Notes under the pieces: model-generated
What the model saw: only the letters and a program-made list of their open reading frames with translations
Told to the model about the DNA's origin: nothing
Database searches by the model: none
Translations under genes and position numbers: made by a program
Source: Brachyhypopomus gauderio
Taxonomy: Eukaryota > Chordata > Actinopteri > Gymnotiformes > Hypopomidae
Direction of reading: 5' to 3'
DNA length: 64,000 nucleotides
NCBI RefSeq assembly: GCF_052324685.1
Contig: NC_135221.1
Location: 426,501 to 490,500 of the forward strand
Part shown: piece by piece, positions 21,560 to 33,372 of the stretch
Numbering within the stretch: the stretch's first letter is position 1
Layout: each line of letters starts with the position of its first letter

Positions 21560-24125
21560 ATCTGGCCCAGAGCTCTTTTTTAATTTCCATATAGCGACTT
21601 GTGACTGGCCTCAGGAGTGGGATAATACACAAAACATCCTCAAAAAAGTACGTCTTCACGTGTTGGCCAGAAAAACCTGTTGACCCCTATTTTGTGCATG
21701 CAACGGATCTCAACATGTGTTTCATCATATCTATGATGATGCCCGGATATAGGTCACTCTCGTACTTAACAACACACCATTTGCCAACAACTTCAGGACT
21801 TTGCCACTGAACTTCCATGGCTTCCATGGGAGTCGTCTGATGACTGAATTTGAAATGCTTTGCATTAAAGCAGTAACAGGTCAGGTTTTGTTTGGCTGTG
21901 CACATGCAGCTGACATCCCTGTATGTCAGTTCTCCTCGGGCTATGGTCACTGCCTGATGCATCCTCATGGTGGATGGTGTGATGGAGCTGCCCTCCACCA
22001 CGATGTACACAATACAAGTATGGACATTGGTTTCATGATATTCTAAGTTGATAACCAAATGAAGACACATATAATTTATTGGTTGGATTTCCCGCCAAAA
22101 ATACAGGACGTGACATCACACCACTCTGGGGTAGGACTATAAAAGGCCTGATGTGAATTGTTTGGGAAGAGAGGTTTTTTTCTGGTGGCAGAGCAGGTAA
22201 TGCTAAAAGTAGCAAGTATCTTGATGATTGAACTGACAATTGATTTGAGTCTTTTGTGAACTATCACATTAAGTTTTTTTTGTATGTCTTAGTTTGTTCC
22301 TGTAAATAGTTTTCTTGCCTCTATATGGGGATTAAATAAACACCACTACTTCTTTGCACCCTACTTGAACCAGACCCTGTGCCTTCTCTGCCGGTCACTC
22401 ACAGATGGAATTGGTGGAACATCATTGGGCATCTCCAAAACATTCTAAAATGTGGTTGTTGCTAGGTAACACCATTTTATTGACAACTGAAGTCTAGTTC
22501 TGCTTGACATTTCTGCCTTCAATGTTTGCAACACTATGCACAACATTTTCACATTCCAACAAATATACACACTTGCCCTACAGCCTCCCTTACACATTTT
22601 CACATTCCAACAAATATACACACTTGCTCTATAGCCTCCCTTACACATTTTCACATTCCAACAAATATACACACTTACCCTACAGCCTCCCTTACACATT
22701 TTCACATTCCAACAAATATACACACTTGCCCTATAGCCTCCCTTACACATTTTCACATTCCAACAAATATACACACTTACCCTACAGCCTCCCTTACACA
22801 TTTTCACATTCCAACAAATATACACACTTGCCCTATAGCCTCCCTTACACATTTTCACATTCCAACAAATATACACACTTACCCTATAGCCTCCCTTACA
22901 CATTTTCACATTCCAACAAATATACACACTTACCCTATAGCCTCCCTTACACATTTTCACATTCCAACAAATATACACACTTGCCCTATAGCCTCCCTTA
23001 CACATTTTCACATTCCAACAAATATACACACTTGCCCTACAGCCTCCCTTACACATTTTCACATTCCAACAAATATACACACTTGCCCTACAGCCTCCCT
23101 TACACATTTTCACATTCCAACAAATATACACACTTGCCCTATAGCATCCCTTACACATTTTCACATTCCAACAAATATACACACTTGCCCTATAGCCTCC
23201 CTTACACATTTTCACATTCCAACAAATATACACACTTGCCCTATAGCCTCCCTTACACATTTTCACATTCCAACAAATATACACACTTGCCCTATAGCCT
23301 CCCTTACACATTTTCACATTCCAACAAATATACACACTTGCCCTATAGCCTCCCTTACACATTTTCACATTCCAACAAATATACACACTTGCCCTATAGC
23401 CTCCCTTACACATTTTCACATTCCAACAAATATACACACTTGCCCTATAGCCTCCCTTACACATTTTCACATTCCAACAAATATACACACTTGCCCTATA
23501 GCCTCCCTTACACATTTTCACATTCCAACAAATATACACACTTGCCCTATAGCATCCCTTACACATTTTCACATTCCAACAAATATACACACTTGCCCTA
23601 TAGCCTCCCTTACACATTTTCACATTCCAACAAATATACACACTTGCCCTATAGCCTCCCTTACACATTTTCACATTCCAACAAATATACACACTTGCCC
23701 TATAGCCTCCCTTACACATTTTCACATTCCAACAAATATACACACTTGCCCTATAGCCTCCCTTACACATTTTCACATTCCAACAAATATACACACTTGC
23801 CCTATAGCCTCCCTTACACATTTTCACATTCCAACAAATATACACACTTGCCCTATAGCCTCCCTTGCACATTTTCACATTCCAACAAATATACACACTT
23901 ACCCTATAGCCTCCCTTGCACATTTTCTTGGACACTTGATGCATTGCATAAACTGCACGTGGAAGTGGTTGGTTGTGGATGTCCATGTTGTGCTGGTGAT
24001 ATCTGGGGACTGTGTGGAGGGGTGATGAGATGATTCTAGGTCTTCCCTGTATTTTTCTCGTTCCTTCTTTAAATATCTTTCTCTCCTCTCTGGGTCAGCA
24101 TCACGTCGAGCACGATAACGTCGTT
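21560..24125 (-). pseudogene. Decayed element-associated protein gene split by a 51-bp minisatellite
   Basis: Two minus-strand pieces belong to a protein type common in fish repeats. The N-terminal piece (about 24125-24040) reads RRYRARRDADPERRERYLKK and then EREKYRE; in-frame TAA lies just upstream and no start is left. The C-terminal piece (22070-21560) reads MHQAVTIARGELTYRDVSCM, a Cys-rich stretch with CYCFNAKHF, VVGKWCVVKYESDLYPGIII, and, after a one-base frame break and stop near 21690, EDVLCIIPLLRPVTSRYMEI to a final stop. In related intact copies the broken part carries a NRFFWP-like motif, seen here only in another frame. I do not know the function. The basic N-terminus and domesticated-repeat distribution suggest a transposon-encoded or transposon-derived gene. 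Confidence 0.6.
22535..23925 (+). repeat. 51-bp minisatellite inside the decayed element gene
   Basis: About 27 units of 51 bp, containing CATTTTCACATTCCAACAAA, TATACACACTTGCCCTATAG and CCTCCCTTAC. Variation is restricted to a few positions (TTGCCC or TTACCC, TATAG or TACAG, CCTCCC or CATCCC). Since 51 is a multiple of three, three frames stay open for about 500 codons (HFHIPTNIHTCPIASLT on plus, MCKGGYRASVYICWNVK on minus). The unit boundaries CACATTTTC continue into the flanking sequence at both ends, so the array expanded from local sequence. Confidence 0.95.
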
Positions 24126-25482
24126 ACTCTTTATATGAGTAACAGGACTGAAAGTAACAGGACTGAGTTTTTAGCATAGAATTAGCAAAAACATGAAATA
24201 TAGCTACATCGTGGCTATAGTAATATCATGAGGACAGTGAGCACATTCTAGTGATTTTCCCAAAATGTGTATTTTTAAAATAAACAAATTACATCTAAGA
24301 ATTAATTTAGGTAACAGGACAACACATTAAGATTGAGCTCCTCAGTCATAGTTACAATATGATCAAATATACAGAAAAAGACAAGGAGAAAACTTACTTT
24401 TGTACCCATGACCTTCAAAAGATCCAACTGATGCAATTTCCTGTTGAACATGTGATGTGTGGAACTTTCCAAATATTTCAGATGGGGTAATGTGATATGG
24501 TAACAGGACTGAGTGAAAACCTAGGGACACAACTAAAATGTGTATTTTAACTTAAATATTCAGGATTTCCTATGAAAAAAATATTTTTAAAGTATAGATG
24601 GGATATGGAATCATACAACAATGCAAAAAAAAATTTAATAATGATATTCCATGGTAAAGTGTATAGTTAGAGAGTGGGTACATCTAACAAATGGTCTTTT
24701 TTCAGTGTTCTAGATTGTTTTTATTAATGTTTTTAATTATATACCTTAAATTTGCCATTATGCCAATGTACAAGTCATTATGAATTATAATACAATGTAT
24801 TTTACAGTTATTGTTTGTGCCCATTTATACATGTAATTGCCTGGGGACGGAAATGGCACCGATTCGGCGGAATATACGTTGTGTGTATATATTTTTGTAA
24901 TGGTTGAGACATAACAGAGTATATAGACACTTGCTGATGAGGCTGAGGGTTTAGTAACATAATACAGGAAGATGATGAATCCTGCAACTAACATCTGGAG
25001 TCATGCAACAGGCTTGGCTAGGATGTATTAACCAACCAACAACTATGATCTAATAATACTTACCCAATACTACTAAGAAGACAAGATAGATTTCACACAC
25101 CCTATGCACACACTAGTTACTTGAACAGAACACAGCAGCAGCTACAATCTGATACTGGCTCGACAAGGATCAAGAAGCACAGCGCACTATGTTCATGGTC
25201 CATTGCCTCAACTGCCAAGTACTCAGACCACCACACAAACCTGGACTGACCTTCAAAACAAAGTGACAAGGACACACACACAATACCTTGCAAGCTTTTC
25301 CTTGGGGTCATCAGGAAGGCACCTCTCTTCGTTGGTGTTTCGATGAATTAAATCGATTTCGATTTAAATTTAAATCATCATCAGCAGAAACGCTCAAAAC
25401 CAGAGAGGACAAGCCAGCAAAAATGCAAGAGAAGATATATATAGCTTCTATATATCATTTTATATTACAAACTCACAACACT
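24126..25482. other. AT-rich spacer without recognised genes
   Basis: Contains scattered GTAACAGGACTGA motifs (24142, 24157, 24500). No exon, transposon end or RNA gene is supported. 25340-25380 holds a palindromic ATCGATTTCGATTTAAATTT stretch. Confidence 0.4.
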
Positions 25483-25487
25483 AAAGC

Positions 25488-25567
<80 letters not shown>
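25483..25567. repeat. (AT)n microsatellite
   Basis: About 40 AT dinucleotides in an unbroken run. It is self-complementary and may extrude as a cruciform. Confidence 0.97.
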
Positions 25568-25574
<7 letters not shown>

Positions 25575-25599
25575 AATAAAAATATATTACTGTAAGTCT

Positions 25600-26010
25600 C
25601 TTTTCTATGGTCTTCCTTTCAGACTGATCAGATGCCTCCAGTACATCTCAACCTCAGTTAGAATTCTTATATCACTGCACACAGTGCACCTGTCTTCAAG
25701 CACACTGGCAACCCACATTTCCCACATTAAGATGAAAATGCTTCTTCTGACCTTCAAAGCTCTACATGGTCTGGGGCTCATGTCATGGCTTTCTGAACTT
25801 ATTTTTCCTTTCCAACACTGAGATCTCCCAACTCTGAACTTCTTACTGTCCACAAACTAAACCCTCAACACTCAACACCCTGCCTCGCCTCATCCGTAGC
25901 TGTTCACATCGTTACTTAAACCTTTCTTCTTCTGTTTACTCTTCTTAGTTCTTGTAAAGCGTCCTTTGGTTTGTGAAAGGCGCTATAGAATCAATGTTTT
26001 TTTATTTACA
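25600..26010 (+). mobile_element. 3' end of an L2-type LINE
   Basis: The plus strand encodes the degenerate end of a reverse-transcriptase C-terminal domain, including MKMLLLTFKALHGLGLMSWL and SELIFPFQ. It is followed by the usual short 3' tail (CTTGTAAAGCGTCCTTTGG and GTGAAAGGCGCTATAGAA). The 5' part is missing, as in most truncated LINE copies. Confidence 0.75.
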
Positions 26011-26889
26011 ATTATATAGTTATTTATTCTCCTTTTATTATATTTATATCTCCTTTTTACAATTAGGTTAGGCTCTCTTGCCCCTCCCCCGTAGGTTTCA
26101 AGTTAAATTCCTGCATTCATTCATCTCATTAGTATTCCTCTCCCAAGCGGATCTGAGGGCTGGAGACACGCACAGAGATACGAAGAGTCTTCTAGGAGTT
26201 TAGCTGGATGCTCTAAGCGTCTGGAAATTTGAATACGAACCAATTCTCTCGCGTAGGTAAGACATACCACGGTTCCCCCAACGGTTCAGGCTACTAACAT
26301 GATCAACATGCAATGAATGAACAGATTTAATTTGATTTATGACATTTCATGAACTTTAATAAACTGGCTCTAGTATGATTAAACATCAAAACGTTAAACA
26401 AATTAATGGTCTTTCATTAGGCATGGTCAACAACTGTTGTCTATTAACGTACTAATTCCTGCATCTTCATTATTATATTTGTTAGAACTACCAGGAGAAA
26501 CTATCGGCAGACCGATAACCAAGTCCAGTGAGGTAAGAATAATTCGCTTGATATGGCTTCTGTGCGACAGTATAGATCAGTTTCAAAGTGAAACTAATAG
26601 ACCAACAAAAGAACATTTTAATAGACCGGTTTTACTCTTCTAGGCTATAATTGACTTTTGTTGTGTCATGATGGAAATCACCTGTAATACGTGTCCAGTT
26701 TCCGACAAACCAGTATCCTTACAACGTTGAAGCGACAATGTTAGAAAAATAATACGGAACTATGTTTTTATTTGCGTATTTGTCACATAGGTTTATAAAT
26801 TCTAATAAACAATAGTAGTTTCTAATAAAAAGAAGTAGTACACAGAAATAAAATACAAATAAACAGAAGTAGAAGTTAACGTATTAGGA
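26011..26889. other. Spacer without recognised genes
   Basis: Mixed-composition sequence with no supported exon. A run of AGTAGTTTCTAATAAAAAGAAG at its right edge grades into the next trinucleotide array. Confidence 0.4.
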
Positions 26890-27742
26890 GTTGTCGTGGT
26901 AGCAGTAGTAGTACTAATAATTATAGTATTAGTAGTAGTGGTAATAGTAACAGTAGTAGTAACATTGGAAGTAATAGTAGTAGTAGTAATAGTAGTAGTA
27001 GTAATACCTAGTAGTAGTAATAGTAGTAATAGTTATAGTTGTAGTAGTAGTAATAGTAGTAATTGTTATAGTCATAGTAATAGTGGTAGTAGTAGTAATA
27101 ATAGTAGTAATCGTTATAGTAATAGAGGCAGTAGTAGTAGTAATAATGGTAGTAATCTGTATAGTAATAGTATGAGTAGTAATAGTAGTAGTAGTAATAG
27201 TAGTAATAGTTATAGCAATAGTGGTAGTAGTAGTAGTAATAGTAGTAATAGTTATAGTAATAGTGGTAGTAGTAGTAATAATAGTAGTAATCGTTATAGT
27301 AATAGAGGTAGTAGTAGTAGTAATAATGGTAGTAATCTGTATAGTAATAGTATGAGTAGTAATAGTAGTAGTAGTAATAGTAGTAATAGTTATAGTAATA
27401 GTGGTAGTAGTAGTAGTAATAGTAGTAGTAGTAGTAGTAGTAGTAGTAATCGTTATAGTTATAGTAATAGTGGTGGTAGTAGTAGTAATAGTTGTAGTAG
27501 TAGTAGTAATAGTTATAGTAATAGTAGTAGTAGTAATAGTAGTAATAAGTATAGTAATAGTGGTAGTAGTAATAATAGTTATAGTAATAGTAGTAGTAGT
27601 AATAGTAGTAATAGTTATAGTAATAGTGGTAGTAGTAATAGTAGTAATAAGTATAGTAATAGTGGTAGTAGTAGTAATAATTATAGTAATAGTAGTAGTA
27701 GTAATAGTAGTAATAGTTATAGTAATAGTGGTAGTAGTACAC
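26890..27742 (+). repeat. Second (TAG/TAA)n trinucleotide array
   Basis: About 850 bp of AGT triplets mixed with AAT and GGT triplets. A block of about 180 bp containing AATCGTTATAGTAATAGAGG is present twice (27105-27270 and 27285-27400 onward), showing segmental duplication inside the array. Ser/Asn-rich and Thr/Ile-rich open frames on both strands are artefacts. Confidence 0.95.
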
Positions 27743-27904
27743 ATGAACTCTGATCCCTGCTTTGTTGTAGAACTGGATCTGAGTGGATGTACATCAAAGA
27801 AATACTAAAAAAAGCAATCAAGCAGAAGTGAATGTTAATGACTGAACCACAGACAGGTCCACAATCAGTCAAACACAGGCCAGCAATATCCATGAATATC
27901 CTCT

Positions 27905-28395
27905 TACCTGCCCTTACACACCGCTCACCTGACCTTACACACCACTCACCTGATCTTACACACCGCTCACCTGACCTTACACACCACTCAGCTGCCCTTA
28001 CACACCACTCACCTGCTCTTACACACCGCTCACCTGCTCTTACACACCGCTCACCTGACCTTACACACCGCTCACCTGACCTTACACACCGCTCACCTGA
28101 TCTTACACACCGCTCACCTGATCTTACACACCACTCACCTGACCTTACACACCGCTCACCTGACCTTACACACCGCTCACCTGATCTTACACACCGCTCA
28201 CCTGACCTTACACACCGCTCACCTGACCTTACACACCGCTCACCTGATCTTACACACCGCTCACCTGACCTTACACACCGCTCACTTGACCTTACACACC
28301 ACTCACCTGACCTTACACACCGCTCACCTGCCCTTACACACCGCTTACCTGCCCTTACACACCGCTCACCTGCCCTTATACACTGCTCATCTGGC
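27905..28395 (+). repeat. 21-bp minisatellite
   Basis: About 23 units of CTTACACACCGCTCACCTGA plus one base. The last base and neighbours vary (GACC, GATC, GCCC) and the CG of CCGCTC is often CA. Because 21 is a multiple of three the frames are open (LTHRSPD and CVRSGER). No start or splice context suggests coding. Confidence 0.95.
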
Positions 28396-29187
28396 TTCAA
28401 CATGGCTCTTAAATCTATCAGGTGGATACCAGGATTAAAGTTTAAATTGATGTTTGTGTGTCCCCATATTTAGTTTTAGTTGGCCAGATATCTCCATATA
28501 TGTTTTAAAATAGCGTCATGCATGAGGGAGGCTTTACTAATAGCAACTCATTGTCATCGAGGAGTCTAAGAAGTGTGAATTACACAAATTTGAGAAAAAT
28601 CTTTTGCTGGAATGAAAGCTTGTTTATATAAAGGGGTCTGAAGGATTTTTTAGATTAAACCATCTTCATGATTTTAATTATATTGATTATTTATTTACTG
28701 TTGCTTTTTCAAAACCAGTTGTATATAAATAATAAATCCACATTGTCAGGCGACATTTCAACTATAATAACATGCACTTTACAGGAACGTGCTGGACCTG
28801 TTTGTTGCGTGCACGTGGCCTTTTGCAGACATGGTTATACATGTAAAAGCACAAAGGATTATCAGTATTCATACTGATTTCAGTATTGAGTAACTCATTG
28901 TTTCTTCTCTAACTCTACAACTATTCACTTCATACCTCCAAGAAAAATATTGATCTATTCAGGTTTTTCTGACTTTGAGTATTCTCCCTGGCATCTCCAT
29001 TCCTCTGCCCCAACTGAATCCCTGTACACTGATCTTATCATCTATGTAGAGCTCATCAGGTTCTGGGGACTTGAAACTTGATCTTCCAGCATTGTGAAGC
29101 ACAGCGAGATGCTTTCTGTAGTGTTGAAAGTGTGGTGGCCAGGTATGCAGACTCCTGGCAACCCCACTGCTGGGACACCAAACCACT
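28396..29187. other. Spacer without recognised genes
   Basis: AT-rich, with no supported exon or transposon end. The sequence just before the next array (29090-29187) is unique. Confidence 0.4.
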
Positions 29188-29410
29188 TTAGAGATGTTCA
29201 CTTTAGAGATGCTCACTTTAGAGATGTTCACTTTAGAGATGCTCACTTTAGAAATGTTCACTTTAGAGATGTTCACTTTAGAGATGTTCACTTTAGAGAT
29301 TCTCACTTTAGAGATACTCACTTTAGTGATGATCACTTTAGAGTTATTCACTTTAGTGATGCTCACTTTAGATATGTTCACTTTAGAGATGCTCACTTTA
29401 GTGATGCTTG
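29188..29410 (+). repeat. 15-bp minisatellite
   Basis: Fifteen units of GATG(T/C)TCACTTTAGA. Small substitutions (GAAATG, GTGATG, GATATG) mark individual copies. Confidence 0.93.
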
Positions 29411-30116
29411 AGCCATCTGAGATTTCTTAATTTATTTATTGAGGTTTTAAATGTAAGCTTTTAATTTAATTTGGTTTAGGTTTAACTTGAGTAACAGGTA
29501 AACAAATGTAAGGCTTCATTCTGTTTGGGCCAACCCATCCTCTGTGTGCTAGTAGTAGTATTCTGTTGTGTTAACAAACCAGATTTTGTTCCTTAAATTG
29601 TGAACTGTCTGTAAAATTATTTTCTTCAGAAATACATGGTATTTGGTGGCACACCATAACGGCTGCACTAGTGCATTCTGGGAGGTATTGTAACTGTTTT
29701 GTCATTTAGTCTCATACACCACGTGTTTTGGGTTCACAGAGGGAACAAGTTCAGAGGTCAATAAAAGTGTAGCTACTGTTTCACCCAATGTGACCCCGTG
29801 TCCTGTATTGGGATTCACAGTCAGCTAAACTCTTTCATACACCACTTCCTCCAAGAAACAGGCGCGTGTTGAATATGACAGGATTTAATGTAAGAAAGTG
29901 TGAAACTGAAACAACAGAAATACAGAAATGCACTCAGCACACAAATCACAATATGCAAATTAACCAGAAAATGAATCTCTCTACGTAGCAGGCACATTGG
30001 AACTGGATAACCACCATTATAAACGAAATTGAAGCAGATTCACTATACAATCACATACACCAGACATCTCAAAACCACTACAAGAATAGACTCACTCGTA
30101 TTGCCACTCAGAGGGG
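29411..30116. other. Spacer without recognised genes
   Basis: No exon is supported. AATAAA-like motifs and CAATAAAAG occur near 29760, but nothing upstream looks coding. Confidence 0.4.
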
Positions 30117-30273
30117 CACGGACGTAATTTTGGGGGGGGACGGGGGGGACATGTCCCCCCCACTTTTTCAAAAAACGGTTTTGGTCCCCCCCAGTTTTTA
30201 CGGTTAAAACCAAATATTTAAATAGCGACGAATCCATGTCCCCCCCACTTTTGAAATCAAAATTACGTCCATG
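30117..30273. mobile_element. 157-bp hAT-type MITE with 8-bp target duplication
   Basis: The ends are CACGGACGTAATTTT and AAAATTACGTCCATG, inverted repeats with one mismatch. Perfect 8-bp duplications CAGAGGGG flank the element at 30109-30116 and 30274-30281. The inside has two copies of GTCCCCCCCACTTTT-like sequence, in line with a short non-autonomous element. Confidence 0.9.
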
Positions 30274-30281
30274 CAGAGGGG

Positions 30282-32400
30282 TAGAAAGGGGTAGATGGTT
30301 TCAGGTTGCAGGGTACTATGCCTTACTTGCCTCATGAAGAGTTTTTCCTTTTGCAGCGAACTACACAAACTTGCGCCCTCTATAGGCCTGAAGAAACACT
30401 TAAATAATAGAGTCTCCATTACAAAAAGAGTATTATAACTTTCATTTGTTTGATTAAACATTATTCAATTGAGTTTCATGTATTCTATTAACTGATTACA
30501 GGACACATTCCTTATCATGACAAATATTTACCCTGTAAAGTACGACAAAGTCTGAAGCTGCATCTACTTTCAATGTGATCACTGCATTTCACACCTCCAC
30601 ACCTTCTTTACAAAGTTCAATTGGTACAAAGTGGTGCAATAGATACCCTAATCTCTAAATTAAGTTATTTATTATAGACCAGTGAATAGATCTCGCACTA
30701 AGATAAAAATGTGACGTATGGGTGTAGCTAAATCAACAATATCAGTAAACACACACACACACACACACACAAATATTGATTTGATTTTTATTTCTATTTT
30801 GTTCATTCACTTAGCATTTTGTAAATTAACAAAAATTAATTACACTAATTCTATTACATTCCTACTCACGCTTCTATTAATACCTCTATTAACACCTTTA
30901 CTAACATATTTAATAACACCTATATTAACACAGATTAACACCTCTATTAAAACCTTTATTAATACATATTAACACCTCTATCAACAAACTATAGTAACAC
31001 CTCTATTAGGATCTCTATAACACCTCTATTACAGCCTTTATTAACACTTTTGTGTTCTTACTTTACATGCTTCATATAGTACAGTGGGAGACCATTGTGC
31101 AAGACCTTTTAGCCTGGTTATCCACAAGACCCTGGTGAGAAATGGCTTTGAAGACTTGGTTGAAGGAACAATAGATATAAAATCAGTGATGCTTTTTTTT
31201 ATCTTATAATTATTTAGAAGACTATTTTTGTGTCTGAGTTGGTTGTCTTTACTTTGTATGCAGCTGTATGCGTACATGTGTAAGATTGTGTGCTGAAATG
31301 TTTTCTGTTTTCAAATTTGACGACAAGGTGAACAAAGCAATCTTATCTCTTATCTTCTGTGATCTTAATTTCTCTACCGTGCCAAATTCCTTGGCATGTC
31401 AATGGGTGTGTGGGGAGTGCAAGTGAAATTTGGATTATGATTTACTGTTTTTTTACAAGTCAAAGCACTTACTGAGAAGGGAGGTTATTTCAGAATGTAT
31501 TTGATTTGTGTCTGTGTGACATATAAACCTGATGTTTAATCAGCACTGCACTACCCTGTTATTTGTGTGTTACTGCTTTCTGCAGCCCTGACGTCCATAA
31601 AATAATCTGGATTCTCCAGGTTTGGTTTGAGACAAGGGACCAAAGGTCTGAATAATGACCCCAGTCTGTGTCCTGAGGCAGCAGGATTCTGCTTCTTTAT
31701 GACTGCGTATCAGGACACAGGGAGTGCCACAGTGTTGGCACAGCTGACACGTAGAGCTGGTGGCTTTAGCTGTTGTCAGTGTCTTGAGCTGTTTTACAAA
31801 GGAGCTCCAACGGTGACTGGTGAAAGCTGAAATAACACAAACTAATGGTGTGCTGAAATGTCAGTGAATCAGTTAAATGTGTTTTTTTCTGTGTAGTCTG
31901 TGGAGAGATGAATACTTTAATTCCTGGAGCTGTAGGCCCTCTTGTCCTGAACACATCACGCTATACTTTTAGCTTACGCCTTGAACCCTGTGTTTACCTT
32001 GGCTGGTGTGTTTGGTGCTTGGTGGGTTATGTGTCTTAGAGATTCTTATATTATGGTCTGTGTGCTGTATTGTGATCTTGAACACGAGACCCATTTTTCA
32101 TTGGCGTGTTTCGACATGCGTTCAAGGGAATTATGAGTTTCCCATTACAGGTGAAGCAGAGCACTAACAATTTTAGACACAAACTGGCTCTGTTGCCTCC
32201 TGTGCACCCCAAGCCATGGTGCACCCGTCCAGTTACACACGCTGGTGGTTAAACGACATAAATTACTATTATATGTGCTAGAGGAAGCGCCAGTGAACCA
32301 CAAGGAAAATCTTATTGCAGTTTAATTGCGAGTATCAAGGGTGTTGAGGGATATACATTTGATTTTCGTGGTCAGTTTAATAGTGATAACATATCAGCAC
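30282..32400. other. Spacer with short AACACC repeats
   Basis: (CA)n at about 30749-30772. From about 30860 to 31060 there is a loose tandem repeat of TTAACACCTCTA units of 12-15 bp. No gene, RNA or transposon end is recognised in the rest. Confidence 0.5.
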
Positions 32401-32963
32401 ACCAGGAAACATATATTAGCGCGTTAGTGACCCAGAACTGGACCTTTGACCTGTGCGTGCTCAGTCCTGAATAAGCGTGTTGAGCTTGTCCATTATGGTT
32501 CTACGCCCATCTTTTTTCTTCCTTTCTGTTCATCCATTCATCCTCTCAACCGTCCATGCGTCTGTAAATACCCCAACTTGTCCTGGCTGGAAAGACGTCC
32601 ACGCATTTGCAACCTGAAGCCGGAGAAGTAAGTGTGTGTGTGTGTGTGTGTTCAGTCCCTAACTGAAGAGCTGGTTTAACTCTCCTGATCTCTCAAGGTT
32701 CTTGTGTTCTTCTTCTTCTCAGGCAGAGCTGAAGGTGATAACTCCACACACAGAGCTGAAGATCTTTCATTACTCCACACACAGAGCTGAAGATCTTTCA
32801 TTACTCCACACACAGAGCTGAAGATCTTTCATTACTCCACACACAGAGCTGAAGATCTTTCATTACTCCACACACACAGATACATCCGCAGAACTTCAGT
32901 AGGAGGCCACAGTTTGTTCTTCTCGTCTTTGAGCGAATGCCTGTGCTGCTGTGAAGAGGCACC
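32401..32963 (+). promoter_or_regulatory. gdpd2: gdpd2 promoter region and 5' UTR with a tandem repeat
   Basis: A non-coding first exon probably ends at 32627 (GGAGAA|GTAAGT). A good acceptor (TTCTTCTTCTCAG) at 32722 starts the exon that carries the ATG. Between 32743 and 32880 the 5' UTR holds four to five copies of a 32-34-bp unit containing GAGCTGAAGATCTTTCATTA and CTCCACACACA, so mRNA leader length may vary between alleles. A (TG)n run follows the donor. The transcription start is not visible. Confidence 0.55.
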
Positions 32964-33182
32964 ATGTGTTCGAGGAACGTGCTCCATGTCTGCGTCCGAG
33001 GAACCTACAGCTGCAGCTGTGAGCGGTCGGAGGGAAGCAAGCACAGAGTGAGTGTGTGTGTGTGTGTGTGTGTGTATGGGTGTATGTGTGCTATGTGTGT
33101 GTGTGTGTGTGTATGTGTGCTATGTATGTGTGTATGTGTGTGTGTGTGCATATGTGTGCTATGTATGTGTGTATGTGTGCTA

Positions 33183-33213
<31 letters not shown>

Positions 33214-33322
33214 TGTGTGTATGTGTGCTATGTGCTATGTATGTGTGTGGGTGTATGTGTGCTATGTATGTGTGTGGGTGTGTGTGTGCTATGTATGTGT
33301 GTGGGTGTATGTGTGTTGTGTA

Positions 33323-33372
<50 letters not shown>

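Noticed and set aside
22504-24033. CRISPR-like array or repeat protein of about 500 residues
   Set aside because: Units are contiguous with no unique spacers, the DNA is from a vertebrate, and three frames are open at once.
26896-27753. Ser/Asn-rich protein
   Set aside because: It reads through a TAG/TAA trinucleotide array. Thr/Ile and Tyr homopolymer-like frames on the other strand are open as well.
27717-28473. CVRSGER or LTHRSPD repeat proteins
   Set aside because: 21-bp minisatellite, open on both strands without coding signals.
32446-32631. 60-residue protein upstream of gdpd2
   Set aside because: No recognisable sequence, and the end overlaps a good splice donor. It is better explained as non-coding first exon and leader.
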